Source: Thaumatotibia leucotreta (lineage: Eukaryota > Arthropoda > Insecta > Lepidoptera > Tortricidae). From it: 64,000 bases of DNA. Shown one piece after another: positions 1-10,200 of this stretch. Location: positions 1 to 64,000 of the forward strand of contig JALPQI010004248.1 in assembly GCA_025490895.1 (NCBI GenBank). Direction: 5' to 3'. Below the pieces are notes generated by a model. That model saw only the letters and a program-made list of their open reading frames with translations. It was not told where the DNA came from and made no database searches. Positions within the stretch are counted from its first letter, which is position 1. Each line of letters starts with the position of its first letter. Made by a program: the position numbers and the translations under genes.

Positions 1-969
1 TTCTCGTTTGCGGCCTGTAAAATTGTATGGAGTTTACACTTTTAAACGACAATACGTTAAACTGTGTCTCGCACCCGCTTTTAAGAAAATTAAAATCTGC
101 ATAACTGATGACTGCGTTTCCTGTGATAGAGCACTTTAGAAAACTTTGTGGTTACAGATGATGATGTACATAATAATGTTATTTTTATCCAACGGGCATT
201 GTTTTGTTTAGAAGATATTTGAATACGTATATAACATATCAAGTTTGGTCTGTGGTTACAATTTATAAAACAAGTCGAGACTAGTTTCTCAATTAGTTGT
301 TATAATTAATACATATTTCGATCTCGGCAGTTTTAACGAAAGTCAACCATGTTTATATTTCAATAAAATGCATTCGACTCTGCATTTCTGATAAAATACA
401 ATTTCCATTTTTTACAAACAATGTCGTATAAATTGTTCGGCTATAAATTTTGTTCACGCTGTGCATTGGTCCATATAGACTTTCCTTTCCCAATTTCTCA
501 TATGTATTTTTAAAGTGTACTTTATTGTTGAAGTGTTAAGTTTATTTTCCAATGAATAGTTCGGTATGATACGAGGTTGCGAGTGTTCACATCATCATTC
601 GGATAACGTCGTCCGGTTGTGTGCTCTGACGGGTCTGAACTGAACTTTGTAAATATTATTTCAATGGATATCATCAATATTTTAAATTTTGCATTGCCAT
701 TTGTTTACGTGATTTTTTGGTATACCTATTGTGGTACCTACTGTACCAATTCAACATAAAGACAATTATGTAAATTAAATAGTACCTATCCACCTATCTG
801 TTTACCTCTTTCTTTTTTCTTCTTAACGTTTCTACCGTCTTTGTCTCATCCTGATTTCTCGTCATCATAATTTGAGTTTGTCCTTTATAATGCCTACAAC
901 ACACATCAGAAACACCCTACATATCAAAATGTATCCATTTCTCTCAGTCGTTATGATTAAAACATTCAG
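1..969. other. Upstream region of Pde11, no gene seen
   Basis: AT-rich sequence with no convincing coding frame, RNA gene or inverted repeat. A short GC-richer patch at about 565-645 could be part of a promoter or an untranslated exon, but nothing in the sequence proves a start site. Confidence 0.5.
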
Positions 970-1260
970 CCAGATATCAGTAGTAAAGTAAACAATTTCT
1001 ACAGGTAACAATAGTGAATGTAACTTTCAGCCAGGTAAATAACAGTGAACGTACATTGAACCAGGTAAACAGTGAAGGTGATTGAGAGTATAAAGTACAG
1101 TGAACGACAATAGAATCAAGTGAAAATAATTCAGCCAGGTAGAAATAACAGTAAACCAACATTGAGCCAGGTAAAGTGAGGTGAAAAATTTAACCAGGTA
1201 GAAATTACAGTGAACGAACATTGAGTCAGGTAAAGTGGTGTGAAGGTTGGCTCAGGTATA
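970..1260 (+). repeat. Degenerate ~30-bp tandem array with eight CAGGTA motifs
   Basis: CAGGTA occurs at 1002, 1032, 1062, 1136, 1168, 1195, 1227 and 1253, with spacings of 30, 30, 74, 32, 27, 32 and 26 bases. The 74-base gap holds one decayed unit, and a CAGATA at 970 looks like an older one. The unit resembles 'acagtgaacgaacattgag' followed by CAGGTAAA. Two copies are CAGGTAG (1136, 1195), the form bound by the pioneer factor Zelda in flies; others are CAGGTAA. Read as RNA, CAG|GTAAA also resembles a 5' splice site. The array ends about 85 bases before the Pde11 start codon, so it is either proximal promoter or 5' leader. Regulatory function is inference; the periodicity is directly visible. 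Confidence 0.75.
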
Positions 1261-1308
1261 AACAGTGAAGTGAAGATGTAAGTGCGAAGTGATGACGCTG
1301 GAGCGTCG

Positions 1309-1401
1309 ATGACGGATGGCGGGCGGCGCGGCGTAGCGCCCGCATGGGGCAGACGGCGAGCATGTGCCGCCTTAACGGATCATGTCTCCACCACAAGAAG
1401 A
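1309..1401 (+). other. Upstream reading frame overlapping the Pde11 start (exon 1 part)
   Basis: An ATG at 1309 opens a frame different from the main one. It stays open for 31 codons to the exon 1 donor at 1401. After splicing to 48428 it reads six more codons and stops at TAG 48446-48448, so it encloses and overlaps the main ATG at 1344. Other upstream ATGs are at 1276 (followed at once by TAA), 1292 (stop at 1310-1312) and 1316 (stop at 1334-1336). Whether all are in the mature leader depends on the unknown transcription start. Confidence 0.5.
1344..1401 (+). CDS. Pde11: Pde11 coding exon 1 (myristoylation-type N-terminus)
   Basis: This GC-rich segment encodes MGQTASMCRLNGSCLHHKK and then the first base of a split codon. 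The donor is A|GTAAGT at 1402. MGxxxS (Gly2, Ser6) fits the N-myristoyltransferase recognition pattern, and the nearby Cys8 and Cys14 could be palmitoylated, so membrane anchoring is a reasonable inference. The exon ends in phase 1 and exon 2 begins with two bases (GT) that complete a serine codon, so the two join without a frame break. I recall a similar opening in the fly Pde11 protein but could not check it. The assignment rests on phase, position, strand and composition rather than on a conserved domain, so it is less certain than exons 2 and 3. An alternative is that ATG 1344 is not the true start. Confidence 0.65.
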
Positions 1402-1979
1402 GTAAGTCGAATAGTACAATATTTTTCACACCAACAGTTTTACGGGTCTTTTCTTCCTTGCTAGGAGGGAAAAAGTTGCACTTTTATGTTCGGGAAAAGT
1501 TGCAATTTTATGTTCTAGAACTTTATACTTGTATTGGCGTAGGTATATGCCGCTACGTAACGCCAGCCTAAAGAATACAATTAAATATGAAAATAAGTAC
1601 GTCAAACCTGATTTAAAAAAGATTCTACGTATACTATAAATATTTCTAATTTACATGTTTGCATTATTTTCTATGAAAAAATCACCTGACCCGTATTTAT
1701 TGACCGAGAGCGTATAACGCATCCATGTAGCATACACGTTGTTACAGGGTAACTAGTTAGATTATTTATTTGGTATGCCAAAAATAAATGAAAAATGGAA
1801 AAATACGTGGAGCCAATTCACGTACGCATTATCTGTAATGTATTGATCATCTATCTAATCGTAAAATAGGTTAAAATCAATATCTAATCGTAAAATAGCT
1901 CAGTAATTGGTAACATGCTGTTTATATGACTTACTAAAATTCATAGCTACAAAGCTTTAGCTCCCTTAACCCTTCGTAT

Positions 1980-2041
1980 GTCTAAGCACTGATCAGTGAC
2001 GAGGAAACTATTAGAAAAAAATATTCGCGACGTACGAGGGG
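1980..2041. mobile_element. Tiny TTAA-flanked MITE (62 bp)
   Basis: Terminal inverted repeats CCCTTCGTATGTC / GACGTACGAGGG lie directly inside TTAA copies at 1976-1979 and 2042-2045. TTAA duplication with ends starting CCC is the piggyBac pattern. It is too short to encode anything. Confidence 0.6.
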
Positions 2042-2445
2042 TTAAAATAAATCGATACTCCAATAAGTATATTTAGAAGCTTGTAATTACTTATGAAAAG
2101 ATTACACAAGCTTTTAAAAGCACGGCGTAATGTCTTACATATTTTATTTGCGAAGTAACTAAGGCTTTTAAAGAAATAAATAAACAAGTGAATACTGAAA
2201 GGAAGCCGTAAGATAAATAAAGAAGGATGGCATCAATCGGCCGCCGCATCGGGTTACAATCTGTATAACCTCAAACTAGGAAACTGGTTATATAAATCCT
2301 ATAGCAGCATTAGGTGATAAGATGAATGTGTGTATACATTATGTAATTCTCTAACTTAATATTTGTGTCGACTACTTAAATCCATTCAAGCAGTCACGGA
2401 AGCTGATAACTCAATTATGACAAGAAAATAAATCAATAGACTTAA

Positions 2446-2594
2446 GGGTGCGGCTCCACTGACGCGGAGAGGAGCGGAGATGTGCAAAATTCGCCAATGA
2501 GACCGCATCACAGTGTTTCGAATTTATAATTTGAAGAATGTAATTGGTCAATTTTGCACATCTCGCTCCTCTCCGCGTCAGTGGAGCCGCACCC
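2446..2594. mobile_element. TTAA-flanked MITE (149 bp)
   Basis: GGGTGCGGCTCCACTGACGC at the left end has its exact reverse complement at the right end, and the arms remain nearly perfect for about 45 bases. TTAA copies lie at 2442-2445 and 2595-2598. This is a piggyBac-type nonautonomous element, and the nearly identical arms suggest recent insertion. Confidence 0.75.
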
Positions 2595-2700
2595 TTAAGT
2601 AACAGGGATGATTTTTGTTTCTCGAAATCGTCAAATAAATAAAACAAAAATCTTCTTATGTTTATTTGCCGACTTTAAGAAGTCCATATCTACGGACTAA

Positions 2701-2850
2701 TCCCCTTATTCATACATAAACGTTAGCTAACGTAACAAGCCGCTAATAATTGTTTGTCCCTTTTGCTCCTATGTACACATTGTTAAGACCGAAAGGGACA
2801 AACAATAATTAACGGCTTGTTAAGTTAGCAAACGTTTATGAATAAGGGGG
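2701..2850. mobile_element. MITE with TAA target duplication
   Basis: The inverted arms begin TCCCCTTATTCAT and extend about 65 bases, through 'taataattgtttgtccctt'. TAA flanks both sides (2698-2700 and 2851-2853), which fits the 3-bp TWA duplication of PIF/Harbinger elements. Two truncated relatives are at 38539 and 39216. Confidence 0.7.
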
Positions 2851-3066
2851 TAAGGTCGTAAGGGTGCTTCTAAAATTGCATATTGGGACAGAAGTCTCGA
2901 GAAATTAGTTTTTAACCGAAACGACTAGCACATCTTTTCGAGTCACCTGTCAGCCCATCATACATTTATGAATTGACAGGCGACTGACAAGTGTGCTACT
3001 GCTTCTAAGCATAATAACAGCTACCTACTATAGTATAGCCAACAGTACGATGACAAGAACGCATAA

Positions 3067-3489
3067 GGGCTTGTCCAATAATCACGTCATACTGTCAAGA
3101 AAAAAATCACCAATAATCACCATAGGGGATATCAAAGCATAGCATCGGACAAATCACGTGTAATATTTTGTTACTCTCGAATCTGCTGAACAGCATTATA
3201 GCCAGTAAAAAAAATCTTTAGTTTTTTATAAAACACTTTATATAACTGATTTCAAAAAAGGAGGAAGTTCTTTAAATAATATGTTTTAAAACTTCGCGAT
3301 CATTTACCTTGCAGTTAGGAAAAAAATACGTAAATTCAAGTGTCATTAAAAGGACTACTTAAGTTGGCAATAAATTACACGTCATATTGGCTAGGGGGGG
3401 GGTCCAGAAAATATCAACAAATATCACCATGGGGGATGGGGGGGTCTGAAACAGGCCAAAATCGTATGACGTAATTAATGGACAAGCCC
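3067..3489. mobile_element. Harbinger-type MITE (423 bp)
   Basis: The ends are GGGCTTGTCCAataatcACG and its reverse complement, ending GGACAAGCCC. TAA flanks both sides (3064-3066, 3490-3492). The interior has runs of G (3391-3397, 3435-3444) and no coding frame. Confidence 0.7.
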
Positions 3490-3542
3490 TAACGTGCAAA
3501 GTGCTGAAGGTTTGTTCAGAACTTAGAACCTTGTACGTTGTT

Positions 3543-3682
3543 AAGGTGCGGTTAAACTAAAAGAGCATTCGCTGTTCTAACCTCCCACTCTACGAAATTC
3601 GATCGGTACACAAAACGTGATTGGTTGATTTCTTAGAACGGGCGCTAGAACAGCGAATGCTCTTTTGGTTTAAACGCACCTT
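3543..3682. mobile_element. MITE family B, copy 1
   Basis: The inverted ends are AAGGTGCGgTTAAACtAAAAG and its complement. The interior holds 'cccactctacgaaattcga'. It is over 90% like the copy at 28146 and shares its core with the copies at 6465 and 23779. Confidence 0.8.
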
Positions 3683-4231
3683 CATATACCGTCGAGTGTG
3701 TGTAGAGTGTAATAGTCGAGTAGTATACTTCTGTACTGTATGGCACCAAATAAACTTCTTATTCTTACTTAGGTCATCTACAAGTACGTAGGTGATAATA
3801 TTATGGTCTTTCTCTTCAGCATAATAATTTGATATCTAAATACCAGTGGAAATGAATTGATTAAATCGCGGAAGTTGAAGATAATAACGTCGGCAACTCA
3901 GATAAGAACAGCAAATGCGCCATTCTAATTATTATATTGTTCACGTCTACTTATCGCTACTCCAATATTACTGGGTGATATGTCACCTTTTCGGGGTAGA
4001 TCTGGATTAAGTTTCAGTGTGATAATGTTCAAATTTCAATTTGACAAAAGAACCTTGTAACATTAAGGCAGCGTTATGGCATTATAAATATCGGACATTT
4101 TCCTGTTATTACAATTTTTCGAGACATTTTATTTTAGACCATACTGTTGTATAAAAAAAGCATCGTGGAGATGAGAATAAGATTGTTAAGTGAAACATAA
4201 GAACTCCTTAATAAATGAGTACACTAATGAA

Positions 4232-4663
4232 CATACCTGGGATAACTCGGGGCATTTATACGAAAGTGATGTAGCAAAATATTTTATCGACTAAAAATAT
4301 ATCGATGTTACTGTGGATGACAACATCAAAATGTTATTCGGCATAAATAAATATTAGGTACTTACTCTTCAAATAAAATAAAAAATAACTTTAAACGGCT
4401 AGTTACGCGTTTATTTTAAAAAAGTTTTCAAAATATACGATTAATATTGAAATATCAATATTAAAATCGTCATTTTGATTAAAATGACATCTGCATACTA
4501 GTTTTTACTATATGAAGAGGCCCGATATCAGATAATTATGACATTGAACCTCTGTACTGTAATCGAGAATGTTCAATAAGCACATCTTTTATTATAAATT
4601 ATATCGACATCTTTTTAATCGATATCAAATCCCTATAACTTGCCCCCAGTTATCCCAGGTATG
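4232..4663. mobile_element. hAT-type MITE with perfect 8-bp target duplication
   Basis: The ends are CATACCTGGGATAACT and AGTTATCCCAGGTATG. They are flanked by CTAATGAA on the left (4224-4231) and again on the right (4664-4671). An 8-bp duplication with ends starting CA is the hAT signature. Imperfect pairing extends inward for about 90 bases, through paired 'atatcgat' motifs. Confidence 0.8.
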
Positions 4664-4894
4664 CTAATGAATCAGGTCTCATTTCGTCGGCTAACAACCA
4701 AAACTCACTTAGTAACAAATACCCAAAAAACTCACTTTGTACCCGGTGATAAAGTTTGCAAAAGACAACTTAGAAAGAGACAACTAATATTGCATAAACG
4801 TCACATAAGTTCGAGAGGGACAACGCTCTATGAAGCCGAGTCTCTTTCCATTTCCAGTGTCCGATGTGCAAACATTATAATTATAGCCTGGTAC

Positions 4895-5030
4895 TGTGGC
4901 CCTACCGAAAAACGAAAACAGAATTCGTAAATTTCGAGGATTTGTCTCTCTCTTTCTAATGACACCTTCGTTGGAGTGACAGAGAAAAATCTTCGAAAAC
5001 GAACTTCGATTTTCGCGGTAGTAGGCCTGT
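4895..5030. mobile_element. Short MITE, GGCCCTACCG ends
   Basis: The left end 'ggccctaccgaaaaacg' pairs imperfectly with 'tttcgcggtagtaggcc' at the right. A related copy is at 44136-44260. Confidence 0.55.
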
Positions 5031-5463
5031 ACTCTAAATAAAACTCGGATTTCAGTTCTGATTCAATAGTGACATACCCTGCTAAGAATAGTGAAAGTTT
5101 TTATAGTAAGATTTGGTTATCATCCAACTTAATTATCGCCTGTATTGTATTTATTTTATACAATATAATATATTTATTTTTATATTTTTATTTTTAAGAA
5201 AACAAAAAAAAACGAGAAGCTCACATTATTTCACAATCACGCACTTTTAGAATACAATCTTGGTTTTATCACCCACTTAAAACCTTAAACCTTGAGATCA
5301 GATACATTTTTAATATTTTTTATTTATTTATTAGTATTAACGTAAAATGTATTTCACGATATGTGTCAAGACAAAGAAAATGCTTTAGAAAGGCAGTCAT
5401 GTTTGTTAATTTTTTTTCTGTTTTTTTACTGACGAATGGTAAACACAATTACACAGTATATAT

Positions 5464-5579
5464 TTTAAAGACAAACGGGTCTTAATCGCGTAAACTTACG
5501 TTTAATTATATCCTGACGTTTCGGGCATGACGTTACACCCGTGGTCGCAGGTAGACTCAAAGACCCGTTTGTCTTTAAA
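5464..5579. mobile_element. MITE with TTTAAAGACAAACGGGTCTT ends
   Basis: 'TTTAAAGACAAACGGGTCTT' at 5464 has a near-perfect complement ending at 5579. The short interior contains 'cctgacgtttcgggcatgac'. No coding frame is supported. Confidence 0.65.
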
Positions 5580-5673
5580 TGTGAGTGATAATCATGAAAC
5601 TTTAAATCAATATACACACACAGTGTATAGGCAGACCCCTTCAGCGGCCAGATAGTTTTGCGCCCAGTATATG

Positions 5674-5983
5674 GGCGGATTTTTATTTTGTTGTCGTTTT
5701 TTAAAATTTTCCAAATTTGGACTTTTTTACATTTTTTCTTATCAGAATCACGAGCTCTTTCGATCTTGATAGAAATAAAAAAGAGTCCCAAAAAAAAATC
5801 CACTGAGTTACTATTTTTCATATGCTTTCTTCTACCGTAACTCAGTGGAAGACAAAAAAATGTATAGAATTCTTGGTACACTTTTTTCTGCTAATGAGGA
5901 TCGAAAGAGCTCGCGATTCTGAGTAGAAAAAATATGAAAATATCCTAATTTGAAAAAAACTACAACAAAATAAAAATTCGCCT
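5674..5983. mobile_element. Foldback MITE with ~110-bp arms
   Basis: The left arm starts 'ggcggatttttattttgttg' and the right arm ends with the complement 'caaaataaaaattcgcct'. The arms pair through 'gagctctttcgatc'. A second internal hairpin pairs CCACTGAGTTAC with GTAACTCAGTGG. The 138-codon frame on the minus strand across this region is an artefact of the repeat. Confidence 0.65.
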
Positions 5984-6563
5984 AGTTCAGAAAGATATGA
6001 TCATCGGCACTAAACTTGACGTAACGTTACGCAATTTGTATACAAATTGCTCTCTGCGGTCGCGTGTTGAGTATAGTCAGTATTAAATAATCGCGCTTGC
6101 ATGTCACAAAACGGAAACTTCCATTCTCGATACATTAAACGGCTGTTTGTTTACGTTCTATATTAATTTTGATGGCATCACGCTGTTTTTCGGTTGCTTT
6201 TGATCTAATTGTGTGACTGGTATAAAAAAATGATTTAAACATGCTTTCAGAGTAAACAGCTACCATATTGCTGTGACGTATTAAGAAAATAAATATCATG
6301 GAACAATCTCCGGTACCTCCAGCTTCGTAGGCAGGGTCACAAGTGTTCACTACCAATTCGAAGTTCGTGATAATCGTGATACGTGTACTGTAGCTGCTAC
6401 TGAAATTCTGAAGTTCATAATACTCCCACAGTTTTGTGAATTTGTGCGCAAGTTTGACATTATTAAGGTGGATTTAGACCAAACGAGGGAACGCTCATTC
6501 TATTTGTTGATTTCGTAGTGTGGGGGATCACTCTACGAAATCAACGAATTTCGACGAATCACA

Positions 6564-9500
6564 TTTATTTATTTATTTATTTAATCTTTATTGCACAAAA
6601 GAAAATCTTATCGTACAAAAGGCGGACTTAATGCCACAGAGCATTCTCTACCAGTCAACCTTAAGGCAAAACAGAAAAGAATGTAGGCGGTGCAACTTGC
6701 AAACTTAATAAAAAGACATACTAAGATAGGATACATACATACATACATACATAAATATACCTACACTTACATAAATATATGCATAAATATATAATAATAG
6801 AAATATATACATATACTACAATATATATCTTACCATAAATTGTACAGTTGTAAGAAGATACTCAATTTTTCTTTGAACTGCCAGTGAAGAAACCCTTTAC
6901 AGATCGTTTAAAGGCGTAGTTATTTGGAGCTTTTCTAATATTAGGGGGAAGGCCGTTCCACAGACGAGCAACCTGAATACAAAAAGAATTTGAGATGAAG
7001 CCAGTTCGATGAAGAGGAATAGAGAGGGTCAGATTGCCCGAAGAGCGAAGTTGTCGGTCACGTGAGCCACCAAAGAAGTGAAAGAAGGATTTAAGGTATT
7101 CAGGAGCTTGCGGATCATTTAATATGGAAAAAAGAGAACAAAGCATGCGGATATTTCTCCTTTGACGGATAGGGGACCAGCCGAGCTGCGTACGGAAAGC
7201 TGATACGTGATCGTACTTTCGGAGGTTGAAAATAAAACGGATGCAGTTGTTCAATAGACGGTCCAGTTTGTCTAAAAGTTCCTCGTTCAAATCCGGATAA
7301 CACACATCACCATAATCGATAATGGGCAATATCAACGCATTTACTAATAAAATTTTGGTTTTGACAGGCAAAAAGTGCTTCAACTTGTTTAAGGAGTGAA
7401 GCGATCCCGTAACCTTTCGGCTGATTTCGGCAACTTGAGGTCTCCAACTGAAAGTGCTGTCCAGATATACACCCAGGTCCTTGACACTATTGCTAAAGGG
7501 AATTGGTACACCATTGAAATTTACAGGCGAGATCGAATGAAAGTCCAGCTTACTAACCTGTCGAGAACTTCCAATGACTATTGCCTGACACTTCGACGGA
7601 TTCACGAACAGCCCGAAGCTTTCTGACCACTTTTGAATATGCAAGAGGTCCGAATTCAACTTATCAATAGTGGCTGGAATGTCCGAAGTTTTGCAGTGAT
7701 CGTAAAGCTGCAAGTCATCAGCATAGAGGTGGAAAGCACAGCGAAGATCAGGGGTGACGAAATTAATAAATGTGGAAAAAAGAAGAGGGGACAGAATTCC
7801 ACCTTGAGGAACGCCAGTTGCAAGGTCACACCAATCTGACAGGGACCGGTCAACACGGACCGCTTGCTGGCGACCCCCGAGGTAGGCAGAAAACCAATTA
7901 AGAGCTGAAGGCGAGAAACTAAGATGTTTAAGTAGCGCCAGAAGAATATCATGGTCTACAGTATTGAAGGCGTTAGAAAAATCGATCAAAATGAGAACTG
8001 TGACCATTTGATCCTCCATACCGCGTCTAATATCTTCAGTCACTTTCAGAAGCGCTGTGCACGTGCTGTGGCTTGATCGAAAACCTGACTGAAAGGGGCT
8101 CAGCAAATGATGAGAGTGAATATAATGAGAAAGTTGCTTGTGCGCCACCGCTTCAGCGATTTTCGACAAAAAGGGCAGAATAGAGATAGGACGAAAATTG
8201 CTAACCGAAGTGGGATTATTAATTTTGGGAAGAGGGATGACAAAAGCTTTCCGCCATAAAGAAGGAAATACGCCATTAACCAATGAGTAATTAATAATGT
8301 GAGTGATTACGTGAAGTACACAGTCCAGAACTGAGACTATCATGCAACGACTCACATCATCGCAACCCACAGCGTTAGATTTGATGGCTTGAATAATTTT
8401 CCTGACTTCAGCTTGAGATGTTGGACAGAAAGAAAAACAATCTGTCAAGGAAGAGGGTAGGGATGAAATAAATGAAATAGTTGCAACTTTGATTTTGTCG
8501 TCAACAGAAGTTGCCGAAGAAAAGTGTAAATTAAGGTCATTCAAAGAAAAAGACGAGCCACTAACTCCAACGGATTGCTTACCAAAACCCAGAGAATTTA
8601 GGAACTTCCAAACGTCGGCCATAGAAGAAGACGAGACATTAGTGTGAATGAACCGACGTTTCGCAGCGCGCACCATTTGATTGCACCGGTTTCGAGCCAC
8701 CTTGAAAAGCTTCCAGTTATCATCCGTGCGGTCACGCTTGAACAATCTGAAGGCTCGATCCCTCCTCCGCATGGACATACGAACGATGTCGGTGATCCAG
8801 GGTGCTGGAGGACGCCTCACGCGAACAGCACGTATTGGAGCGTGCCTATCAAAGAGCCCAAGAACCGCAGAATTAAATATAGACACCTTAGCATCAATCA
8901 GAGTGGCAGTCAATACCGGAGACCAATCAATAGCACCCGCATCCCTGATAAGAGAGTCAGTATTTATTTTGGTGAAGCTTCGCAAGTATACGACGACAGG
9001 TTTGCATTTCGGTGGCTTAATTTTATAGCATGCATATATAAGGTCGTGATGAGAGAAACCCGGGGCGGCAAACTGTCCATGCTTTACAATAAGAGGCGGG
9101 GTTGAAGCGAGTACAACGTCTAACCACGTATCAGTAGTAGCGGTGTGGTGTGTTGGAGCCAGGGGAAGCAAAGACAAGTTTACGGACTGCAGCAGCTCTT
9201 TCAATCTACGACTGCGACTCGAATCTTGGCAAAGGTTAGTGTTAAGATCGCCCATTACTAGGTGATGCGTGTAATCCGTGCTCAACGACTCCAAAACTTT
9301 TTCTAAGTCTGAAAAATAGTCTATAGTGGGTGGACAGTAAACCACTCCAAGAACGGCCTTGACGCCCTTTATATTGATCTCAAGAAAGATCCACTCCGCA
9401 GACCCTGAGTAGTTGGATTGTGAGGAATTAAGGACTTTATATGGAATGGAGCTCCTAACATAAATGGCCACGCCACCGCCACCCTTCCCAGTACGATCAT

Positions 9501-9633
9501 TCCTAATTAAAACGTAACCCGGCAAAGAATACGACGTTGAGTCAAGTGATGGCTTCAGCCAAGTTTCGGATACCAGGACTGCGTGGATCAGGTCAGTATG
9601 AAATGTGTCAATAACACAAATTCGAAATTCTCG
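6564..9633 (-). mobile_element. CR1-type LINE, nearly full length
   Basis: The 3' end is a (TAAA)-type repeat (6564-6584 on +) preceded by AATAAAG-like sequence, as in CR1/L2 elements that end in microsatellites rather than poly(A). The 3' UTR is about 280 bases and includes an ATAC/ATACAT microsatellite at 6730-6755. A second 3' end of the same family is at 63218. The 5' end is truncated within the endonuclease domain. Confidence 0.8.
6862..9633 (-). CDS. LINE ORF2: endonuclease + reverse transcriptase (5'-truncated)
   Basis: A single open frame of about 920 codons has no internal stop; the last 887 follow TTG at 9525, and the frame is open upstream to 9633. It encodes an apurinic-type endonuclease (SETWL, then GDLNTN, then a SHHD motif for the catalytic histidine) followed by a reverse transcriptase. 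The RT motifs include FRPISILPFLSKIAE, the aspartate of motif A in LIDFSNAFNTVDHD, GVPQGGILSPLLF, and the catalytic YADD about two thirds of the way along. The wording (FNTVDHDILL) points to the CR1/L2 group of the Jockey superfamily. It would copy its own RNA into target DNA. Only the start of the endonuclease domain seems missing, and all visible catalytic residues are intact, so it is a young copy, though probably immobile without its 5' end. It lies antisense to Pde11. Confidence 0.9.
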   Translation of the reverse strand, partial: REFRICVIDTFHTDLIHAVLVSETWLKPSLDSTSYSLPGYVLIRNDRTGKGGGGVAIYVRSSIPYKVLNSSQSNYSGSAEWIFLEINIKGVKAVLGVVYCPPTIDYFSDLEKVLESLSTDYTHHLVMGDLNTNLCQDSSRSRRLKELLQSVNLSLLPLAPTHHTATTDTWLDVVLASTPPLIVKHGQFAAPGFSHHDLIYACYKIKPPKCKPVVVYLRSFTKINTDSLIRDAGAIDWSPVLTATLIDAKVSIFNSAVLGLFDRHAPIRAVRVRRPPAPWITDIVRMSMRRRDRAFRLFKRDRTDDNWKLFKVARNRCNQMVRAAKRRFIHTNVSSSSMADVWKFLNSLGFGKQSVGVSGSSFSLNDLNLHFSSATSVDDKIKVATISFISSLPSSLTDCFSFCPTSQAEVRKIIQAIKSNAVGCDDVSRCMIVSVLDCVLHVITHIINYSLVNGVFPSLWRKAFVIPLPKINNPTSVSNFRPISILPFLSKIAEAVAHKQLSHYIHSHHLLSPFQSGFRSSHSTCTALLKVTEDIRRGMEDQMVTVLILIDFSNAFNTVDHDILLALLKHLSFSPSALNWFSAYLGGRQQAVRVDRSLSDWCDLATGVPQGGILSPLLFSTFINFVTPDLRCAFHLYADDLQLYDHCKTSDIPATIDKLNSDLLHIQKWSESFGLFVNPSKCQAIVIGSSRQVSKLDFHSISPVNFNGVPIPFSNSVKDLGVYLDSTFSWRPQVAEISRKVTGSLHSLNKLKHFLPVKTKILLVNALILPIIDYGDVCYPDLNEELLDKLDRLLNNCIRFIFNLRKYDHVSAFRTQLGWSPIRQRRNIRMLCSLFSILNDPQAPEYLKSFFHFFGGSRDRQLRSSGNLTLSIPLHRTGFISNSFCIQVARLWNGLPPNIRKAPNNYAFKRSVKGFFTGSSKKN

Positions 9634-10200
9634 TTACACATTTTGTGTAACGAAAGAATTTCGTAGAGTGGGGGTAGATTGAACATTCGCACGTCTGGTC
9701 TAAATCCACCTTTGTATAATATTGTTTAGTAATAACAGAGTTTTGGCTCCCGTCTCACCGGAATGGCGTTCATTTTATTATCTCCATAACATCCTGAATA
9801 TTGACTTAGTGTTTCATCTCATTATTAACAATTTAATATCTATTCTATCGGGTATTTTTCATGTCGATAAAATTCCCAACAACGCTAATGACTCGTGTTA
9901 TCCGGAGACTTATATTTCCAAGTCCGATAGCCAGTTTGCTCTCATTAATCTTACACACAAATGCATGGCGGAGAACCCAGTGACGTCACGGTTGTTATTG
10001 CTATAGCTTGCCAAATGTTAGTCTGCCATCCGGGTCATTGTCAGTTCGAAAAACAAAAGATATCCACTCGGTGGTCAAAAGTTAACAGCTAGTGGAAATC
10101 GGGGAACCTAGTTTTCCATAAAAGATTCTTATAAATTATAGTTAAATAACTTATTGGAAAATACGGTATGTCAAATAAAGCGTCGCGTATAAGAGACCAG

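Larger units (their letters stand above)
6465..9712. mobile_element. MITE family B, copy 2, split by a LINE
   Basis: The left half (6465 to about 6563) starts AAGGTGGATTTAGACC; the right half (about 9634-9712) ends GGTCTAAATCCACCTT. Joined, they match the uninterrupted copy at 23779-23927. A CR1-type LINE fills the gap. The site carries a possible short duplication, 'cacattt', at both junctions. Confidence 0.75.

Noticed and set aside
977..1221. Overlapping minus-strand frames with repeated 'TWLN/YLPG' phrases
   Set aside because: They are translations of the CAGGTA tandem array in the wrong strand; the periodicity is the repeat, not a protein.
5465..5881. 138-codon minus-strand open frame
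   Set aside because: It spans two adjacent inverted-repeat elements and has no protein-like motif; it is a by-product of their sequence.
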